A DNA stretch of 64,000 bases from Polycladomyces subterraneus (lineage in GTDB: Bacteria; Bacillota; Bacilli; Thermoactinomycetales; JIR-001): contig NZ_JANRHH010000029.1 in the NCBI RefSeq assembly GCF_030433435.1, positions 124,001 to 188,000 of the forward strand, written 5' to 3'. Of the stretch, positions 59,765-64,000 are shown piece after piece. The notes beneath the pieces were generated by a model. That model did no database searches. It saw nothing but the letters and a program-made list of their open reading frames with translations, and was not told the DNA's origin. A program made the translations under genes and the position numbers. Positions within the stretch are counted from its first letter, which is position 1; each line of letters starts with the position of its first letter.

Positions 59765-61489
59765 GTGGCGTTGTTGAACGCGCGTCGATTTTCGGTTTTG
59801 ATCGTGGTGGTGTTGGTGGTTACGCTTGTCGGTACGGGATTTTCGGCTCCTTCTGCGGATGCGGCGAAGCAGGTCGTCGGAAAACAGCGAGAGGCACAGA
59901 AAGGTAAGGTAATGATCAAAAAGCAACAGTTGCTCCATCAATGGAAGGAAGCCAAGCGGGATCAGCGTTTCCGCACCATGATGAACAGGGTAGACAAGCA
60001 TCTCGCCCAATCGCAAACGGTTGAAAACGAGGCGCTGTTCCAAGGGCAAATCGATATCTTCACAGTTCACCAGCACGCGTTTCAAACGGACGGCGGGACG
60101 GTACATGTGGAGATGTCACCGTCCGACGACTCAGTGGGGTACATGATAGTCCCGATGGATCCCGATGATAACAACGTCTACCTCGACGGTGACAATCTGC
60201 CCGCCGGAGCGTACGGTTTGGTCGTCTTCGGCGGTGGTGAGGAAACGCCTGTCGATTATTCGGTGAAGCTGACCGGCATCCCCTTCACGTACATCTCCCA
60301 AAAGCTGCCCCAATGGAATGTAATCACCCCGGAAAAAAGCTTCTATCGGATGAACAAAACGGATCAGAAATTGACGGTGAAAGCAAGTACTGACGCGCCG
60401 ATGGCCGTGCTGTTCGTCAATGACGATGAGCCTTTGGAGCTGATCAACCCGCAAAACGTTCAACAGGATGTGGAATTGCAACTGGGATTCAACACCATGT
60501 CATTGATGGCACTGAACCATGACGGCAGTGCATTATGGAAGGGTTTCCATGTGATCAAACCGGGTTTGAAACGCTTGGGTGGAAAAGACCGGTTTGAAGT
60601 GTCGGCCAACGTCAGCAAGGAGATCAGCTCCCGTTTCTTCCATGCGTCCACCGTTGTGCTGGCACGTGGGGACGTGTTTACAGATGCGTTGTCAGGAGTG
60701 CCTTTGGCCGTGCCATTGGAAGGAGCTCCGATGCTGTTGACCAATACCAATGGACTGCCCACCGCCATCAAAGAGGAGATCAAGCGATTGGCCCCTGAAC
60801 GAGCGGTGATTCTGGGCGGTACCGGTTCCATCTCCACTTCTGTGGAAAAGCAGTTGAGACAACTGGGAATTCAGGATGTGGAGCGAATTTCGGGTCCGGA
60901 TCGGTTTGCCGTTTCGGCTGCCATAGGGACCAAAGTGGCTGAGATCGGATCAGATACCACGATCGTTGTAAGTGGAACCGTTTTTTCCGATGCCATGAGC
61001 AGTTCCAGTGTGGCGGGCTGGGGCGGCATACCCATCCTGCTGACGCTCAAAGATCAACTGCCTGCCTCCATCAAAACCTTTATCGCCAATAACCCGCAGA
61101 TCAAAAACTTCATCATCGTCGGCGGACCGGGCACCGTTTCCGATCAGGTGAAAGCTCAATTGCTGCAAGCTCGTCCCGGTGCGTCGGTGGAACGGATCGG
61201 CGGTGCGGATCGCTATGAAGTGGGAGTCAATGTTATCCATTACTTCGGCTTGCCACCGTCCACATTGACTTTTGCCCGCGGCGACCTGTTTACCGATGCG
61301 CTTTCCGGAGCACCGCTGGCCGCTTATATGGGTGCGCCGATTCTGTTGACACCGTCGACCAAATTGGATCCAAAGGTGCAACGGTATCTGGATGTCAACG
61401 AGGGCAATACCGACGCAATATATATTTTCGGGGGACCGGCCTCGGTCTCCGATCAAGTAGCCAAACAATTGTACGGGTATATTCCGTAA
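59765..61489 (+). CDS. Secreted protein with three cell-wall-binding-2 repeats (paralogue B)
   Basis: 574-residue paralogue of the preceding gene with the same plan: signal peptide (FSVLIVVVLVVTLVGTGFSAPSADA, cleavage likely before AKQ), a basic helical linker, a probable beta-rich region, and CWB2 modules at LKRLGGKDRFEVSANV (about 268), VERISGPDRFAVSAAI (373) and VERIGGADRYEVGVNV (475). PMLLT/PILLT segments recur in each module. The GTG at 59765 follows GGAGAGGGG; the ATG at 59723 would place 14 odd residues ahead of the signal peptide. The two proteins are clearly alike over their full length but well diverged, so the duplication is old. Function unknown. Confidence 0.9.
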   Translation: MALLNARRFSVLIVVVLVVTLVGTGFSAPSADAAKQVVGKQREAQKGKVMIKKQQLLHQWKEAKRDQRFRTMMNRVDKHLAQSQTVENEALFQGQIDIFTVHQHAFQTDGGTVHVEMSPSDDSVGYMIVPMDPDDNNVYLDGDNLPAGAYGLVVFGGGEETPVDYSVKLTGIPFTYISQKLPQWNVITPEKSFYRMNKTDQKLTVKASTDAPMAVLFVNDDEPLELINPQNVQQDVELQLGFNTMSLMALNHDGSALWKGFHVIKPGLKRLGGKDRFEVSANVSKEISSRFFHASTVVLARGDVFTDALSGVPLAVPLEGAPMLLTNTNGLPTAIKEEIKRLAPERAVILGGTGSISTSVEKQLRQLGIQDVERISGPDRFAVSAAIGTKVAEIGSDTTIVVSGTVFSDAMSSSSVAGWGGIPILLTLKDQLPASIKTFIANNPQIKNFIIVGGPGTVSDQVKAQLLQARPGASVERIGGADRYEVGVNVIHYFGLPPSTLTFARGDLFTDALSGAPLAAYMGAPILLTPSTKLDPKVQRYLDVNEGNTDAIYIFGGPASVSDQVAKQLYGYIP

Positions 61490-61501
61490 GGTGACCGTTT
61501 C

Positions 61502-61538
61502 ACACCCCGACAATCATCCTGTCGGGGTGTTCGTTTTT
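61502..61538 (+). terminator. Terminator after the second CWB2 gene
   Basis: A perfect 11-bp stem ACACCCCGACA / TGTCGGGGTGT with a 7-base loop followed by TCGTTTTT. On the other strand, where gerD ends, no U-tract follows the stem. Confidence 0.9.
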
Positions 61539-61543
61539 GTTGC

Positions 61544-62173
61544 CTACTGACCACCTTGTCCCTGATTGCTCCCTTGTTGTCCGCCTTGACCACCCCCGCC
61601 CCCTTGGCCTTGTCCGCCTTTTTTGTTCTGGGTTTGTTTCACCGCCTCTTGCAGGAGTTTCATGAATTTCTCTTTGAAGCTAGGGGTTTGCAGGGCATCT
61701 TCCATTACCTTCATGGTTTCTTTGCGGTATTGCTGGCTTTTCATCAATTGCAGGACATTTTTCTCAAACTGCGGATCTTTCATGATATCGATCATCAATT
61801 GTTGGTATTGCGGATCTTTCATCAGTTGCTTCATCAGGTTCTTCTGCTCATTTTCCACCGTTTTGAACAGGTTTTTGGCCACTTCCGGTTTTTTCAACAG
61901 TGACTCCATTTCCTTCTTCGCTTTGGGATCCGTGAAGGACTTGGCCACCGCTATTTCCAGATCCTTTTGCGTAAAGACCATATCCTTTTTGAATTCGGGG
62001 TCCTTCATCACTTCCTGTAGTGCTTTCTTTCCTTCTTTGGTGTGAAGGACGTCGACCACCACTTGTTTCATCTGCTGATAGTCCGGTCCTTGAGATTCTT
62101 CGGGTTTTTGAGCGGGGCTGCAGCCCGCCGTCACCAAGATCACCAGACCGGTCAGAAAGGCTAGGTACCGCAT
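61544..62173 (-). CDS. gerD: Spore germination lipoprotein GerD
   Basis: Inner-membrane lipoprotein that clusters germinant receptors into the germinosome. A signal peptide with lipobox (LVTAGC, Cys 18) is followed by repeated helical segments built on MKDPEF/MKDPQY/MKDPQF/MKSQQY, matching the helical-bundle core of GerD. The tail is a Gly/Gln-rich, low-complexity stretch from about residue 185. 209 aa. GGGGGCG lies before the ATG, and a SigG-type promoter lies upstream. The gene is next to kbaA as in B. subtilis. Confidence 0.93.
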   Translation of the reverse strand: MRYLAFLTGLVILVTAGCSPAQKPEESQGPDYQQMKQVVVDVLHTKEGKKALQEVMKDPEFKKDMVFTQKDLEIAVAKSFTDPKAKKEMESLLKKPEVAKNLFKTVENEQKNLMKQLMKDPQYQQLMIDIMKDPQFEKNVLQLMKSQQYRKETMKVMEDALQTPSFKEKFMKLLQEAVKQTQNKKGGQGQGGGGGQGGQQGSNQGQGGQ

Positions 62174-62205
62174 GGTTCGCCCCCGTTTCCGTTAGCTCAT
62201 ACCGT

Positions 62206-62235
62206 TAATATGGATGAAATCAGCCTCAATTATGC
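62206..62235 (-). promoter_or_regulatory. SigG-type promoter for gerD
   Basis: On the minus strand GCATA (62235-62231), an 18-base spacer and CATATTA (62212-62206) match the forespore consensus (gHATR, 17-18 bp, CATnhTA). It lies 33 bases upstream of the gerD start; gerD is a forespore gene in B. subtilis. Confidence 0.65.
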
Positions 62236-62305
62236 TGACTGGCCAAAGGCGTTCTCCATTTGGTACAATCCAGTTGCAGTGAGCGAAACGGGGTGCGAAG
62301 AAACA

Positions 62306-62893
62306 ATGACACTACGAAAATGGTTTTATCTGTTTTGGACGACGATGGTGTGGGGGGCGGTTGGTGCCGTCGTAGTGGGCGGAGTGCTCAATGGGGTGGC
62401 CGGACCGCTCGGTTTGGACATCAAAAAACAACTGTTTGCCGGTCTGATGTTTGCAGCAGTGGCAGAACTGGGGTTTTTCGCTTACCTGATGTTCAACTGG
62501 CTGGGGCATGGATTTTTCCGCAATCCGTTTTGGTTTCGATTGATTCAGGTGTTGCTGACCGTTTTGGTATTGGTTGATCTGGCTTATCTGCGCATAGTGA
62601 AATTCGGTGAAGTCGGCGGAATTTGGCCACAGTTGGGACTGCCGATCATTGTGCTGGTTCTCGCATGGGTTGTAGCCCTTGTCAAAGTCCGCATGACCAA
62701 TCGGACTGCCTTCGTACCGACGTTATTTTTCATGGTGGTTGCCACTATCATGGAAGCGGGGCCCTCGTTGAAACAAGCGCCCCTTGTGATGGTGTTTTTC
62801 ATGGTTCTCACGTTGATGGTTTGCAATGCTTGGCAGATTTTGCAGTTGCACCGGTTGGTAGCACCGAGCGGCAGGCCAGGAGAAAAGGGATAA
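62306..62893 (+). CDS. kbaA: KinB-signalling pathway activation protein KbaA
   Basis: Polytopic membrane protein needed for activity of the sporulation kinase KinB in B. subtilis. About six hydrophobic helices (WFYLFWTTMVWGAVGAVVVGGVL, LFAGLMFAAVAELGFFAYLMFNWLG, LIQVLLTVLVLVDLAYL and others) and a short cytoplasmic tail. The start is ATG 62306 after GGGGTG, giving 195 aa, close to the 198 of B. subtilis. A TACAAT at 62265 may be part of a promoter. It is divergent from gerD and convergent with pdaB. Confidence 0.88.
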   Translation: MTLRKWFYLFWTTMVWGAVGAVVVGGVLNGVAGPLGLDIKKQLFAGLMFAAVAELGFFAYLMFNWLGHGFFRNPFWFRLIQVLLTVLVLVDLAYLRIVKFGEVGGIWPQLGLPIIVLVLAWVVALVKVRMTNRTAFVPTLFFMVVATIMEAGPSLKQAPLVMVFFMVLTLMVCNAWQILQLHRLVAPSGRPGEKG

Positions 62894-62954
62894 GGACGGT
62901 CAGGCCCCAGAATGGTGCTCTAAATGGGATCAACTTTCGAAGCCTTTAAAAAGT

Positions 62955-63022
62955 AAAAGCCATCTCTCCGCTGACGGCTTGAAGAAGGGAAAGATATGGA
63001 GCGTGGCGGGAGACGGCTTTTT
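62955..63022. terminator. Bidirectional terminator between kbaA and pdaB
   Basis: AAAAGCCATCTCTCCGC (62955-62971) pairs with GCGGGAGACGGCTTTTT (63006-63022), with few mismatches. The + strand ends GGCTTTTT and the - strand GGCTTTTACTTTTT, so it can end both convergent transcripts. Confidence 0.7.
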
Positions 63023-63058
63023 GCAAAATGGAGCAGTTTGACAGGCGTTCATGGTTGT

Positions 63059-63823
63059 TCATTCCACCGCTTTGGTGTCCGTCTTAGCACCGGCGATCAA
63101 TTCAGAGACCGTGACGAATTTGTACCCTTTGGATCTCAACTTATCGATGATCTGCGGCAGAGCTTCATGGGTTTGTTTGCAGGAATCGCTCGCATGCATG
63201 AGGATGATATCGCCGGGATGGGCCTTACTTAAAACACGGCTGACGATTTTTTGCGTTCCGGGGTTCATCCAGTCCAGAGAATCCGTATCCCACTGGATCG
63301 TCGTATATCCCAAGCTGTTGGCGATACGCAGGACGCGTTTATCGAAGTCGCCATTGGGAAACCGAATCAGGTTTGGCTCTTTGCCCGTCACTTTGGAGAG
63401 AATCTGGTGCGCTTTCGTGATTTGCGTGCGGATCTGTGCTTCGCTGTACTGGCTGTAGTTGTCGTGACGATGGCCGTGCGAGCCGATTTCATATCCGGCA
63501 TCCACGATGCGTTTGACAATATCGGGATGACTTTCCGCCCAAGGGGACGACAGGAAGAAAGTCGCCTTTTTCACCCCTTTTTGTTCCAATACATCCAAAA
63601 TGGGACCGGCTCGTTCCTCCCCCCAGCTGATGTCAAACGTCAAGGCAATTTCCTTCTTCTGTGTATCCACACTGTAAACAGCTGACGGCCCGGTATCGAA
63701 CGGCAGGAACACTTGGATGTTCTGATGGTCGGCATAATAAATGCCCAGGGCAAAAAGAAGTGCAACAACGGCGATGAAATATCGTTTCAGCCGTTTCCCG
63801 GACAAGACCCAGAAGAAATCCAT
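63059..63823 (-). CDS. pdaB: Polysaccharide deacetylase-family sporulation protein PdaB
   Basis: NodB-fold protein needed for stable spores in B. subtilis. An N-terminal membrane anchor (FIAVVALLFALGIYYA) precedes the NodB domain: motif 1 reads LTFDISWGEERAG, motif 2 SHGHRHDN, then RFPNGDFDKRVL and a C-terminal ILMHASDSCKQT. Canonical deacetylases have TFDDG in motif 1; the second Asp, a metal ligand, is Ile here as in PdaB proteins generally, so activity may be altered. 254 aa, equal to B. subtilis PdaB. ATG 63823 follows AAGGAGGTGG. A SigE-type promoter lies upstream. Confidence 0.94.
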   Translation of the reverse strand: MDFFWVLSGKRLKRYFIAVVALLFALGIYYADHQNIQVFLPFDTGPSAVYSVDTQKKEIALTFDISWGEERAGPILDVLEQKGVKKATFFLSSPWAESHPDIVKRIVDAGYEIGSHGHRHDNYSQYSEAQIRTQITKAHQILSKVTGKEPNLIRFPNGDFDKRVLRIANSLGYTTIQWDTDSLDWMNPGTQKIVSRVLSKAHPGDIILMHASDSCKQTHEALPQIIDKLRSKGYKFVTVSELIAGAKTDTKAVE

Positions 63824-63877
63824 CCCTCCACCTCCTTGCAATAAGGATTGGGAAACCTGTCCTTTGTCCCATACTTA

Positions 63878-63906
63878 AATGTATGGAAGGACGAGCCGCG
63901 ATATGA
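63878..63906 (-). promoter_or_regulatory. SigE-type promoter for pdaB
   Basis: On the minus strand TCATATC (63906-63900), a 14-base spacer and CATACATT (63885-63878) match the mother-cell SigE consensus almost fully (-10 perfect to CATACAnT, -35 six of seven). It is about 55 bases upstream of pdaB. The -10 is also half of a CCATAC/GTATGG inverted repeat. Confidence 0.7.
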
Positions 63907-63952
63907 TCAAAAATGGGACAGATTCATCCCGGCGGGAAAGGGGAAAGTGGAC

Positions 63953-64000
63953 ATGGTACGATTGATGCATGCGCTGCGAGAGGAACGACGGTGGATTACG
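63953..64000 (+). CDS. Start of an unidentified gene (cut by window end)
   Basis: Only 16 codons are visible, MVRLMHALREERRWIT, after GGAAAGGGGAAAGTGGAC. The ATG has a fair purine-rich site. It diverges from pdaB. Too short to identify. Confidence 0.5.
   Translation, partial: MVRLMHALREERRWIT

Overview
The window is a 64-kb stretch of a low-to-mid GC-rich (roughly 55-60 % G+C by eye) Gram-positive, endospore-forming chromosome. Gene content and order follow the Bacillales core region clpC-radA-disA ... rpoBC ... S10-spc-alpha ribosomal operons ... cwlD-salA-gerD-kbaA-pdaB. The sporulation genes, zinc-ribbon forms of L33, S14 and L36, a B. subtilis-like gene order and the raised G+C suggest a Thermoactinomycetaceae-type organism (inference; no 16S is present). 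Almost everything is read on the + strand; only a small orphan gene (5347-5742), gerD and pdaB are on the - strand.

Layout. 1-5230: end of clpC, then radA, disA (c-di-AMP synthase) and pssA. 5347-13365: a small MazG-like orphan gene divergent from carD, then yacL, ispD-ispF, gltX, a cysteine-specific T-box leader with cysE-cysS, and mrnC. 13550-16905: rlmB, rae1, sigH, rpmG, secE, nusG. 17065-31428: rplK-rplA, the L10 leader with rplJ-rplL, a class I methyltransferase, rpoB-rpoC, an L7Ae-like K-turn protein, and rpsL-rpsG-fusA. tuf (31677-32867) has its own long structured leader and terminator. 33283-48718: S10, spc and alpha operons from rpsJ to rplQ, including secY, adk, map, infA and rpoA. 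48740-53285: ECF transporter module ecfA1-ecfA2-ecfT, truA, and the L13 leader with rplM-rpsI. 53544-63823: a DUF2521-like gene, cwlD, an Mrp/SalA ATPase, a FetAB-like transporter, two tandem secreted proteins with three cell-wall-binding-2 repeats each, gerD, kbaA and pdaB.

How it fits together. Most of the window is the growth-rate-controlled gene-expression machinery: ribosomal proteins, RNA polymerase, elongation factors, tRNA charging and protein export. Interleaved regulators are visible in the DNA: a T-box, L10 and L13 leaders, and several undescribed structured leaders ahead of ybxF, rpsL, tuf, rpoB and rplK. The last 10 kb is the sporulation and spore-coat/cortex end. SigE- or SigG-type promoters can be read directly upstream of cwlD, gerD and pdaB, and kbaA and sigH link to sporulation initiation.

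The most interesting non-routine items are the folded RNA-like segment between rpoC and the K-turn-binding protein gene, the tandem secreted CWB2 paralogues, and a short dispersed inverted-repeat family (a MITE-like element at 51215-51437, a 48-bp miniature version at 53360-53407, and a degenerate copy after mrnC). No rRNA, tRNA, CRISPR array, prophage or intact insertion sequence was seen.
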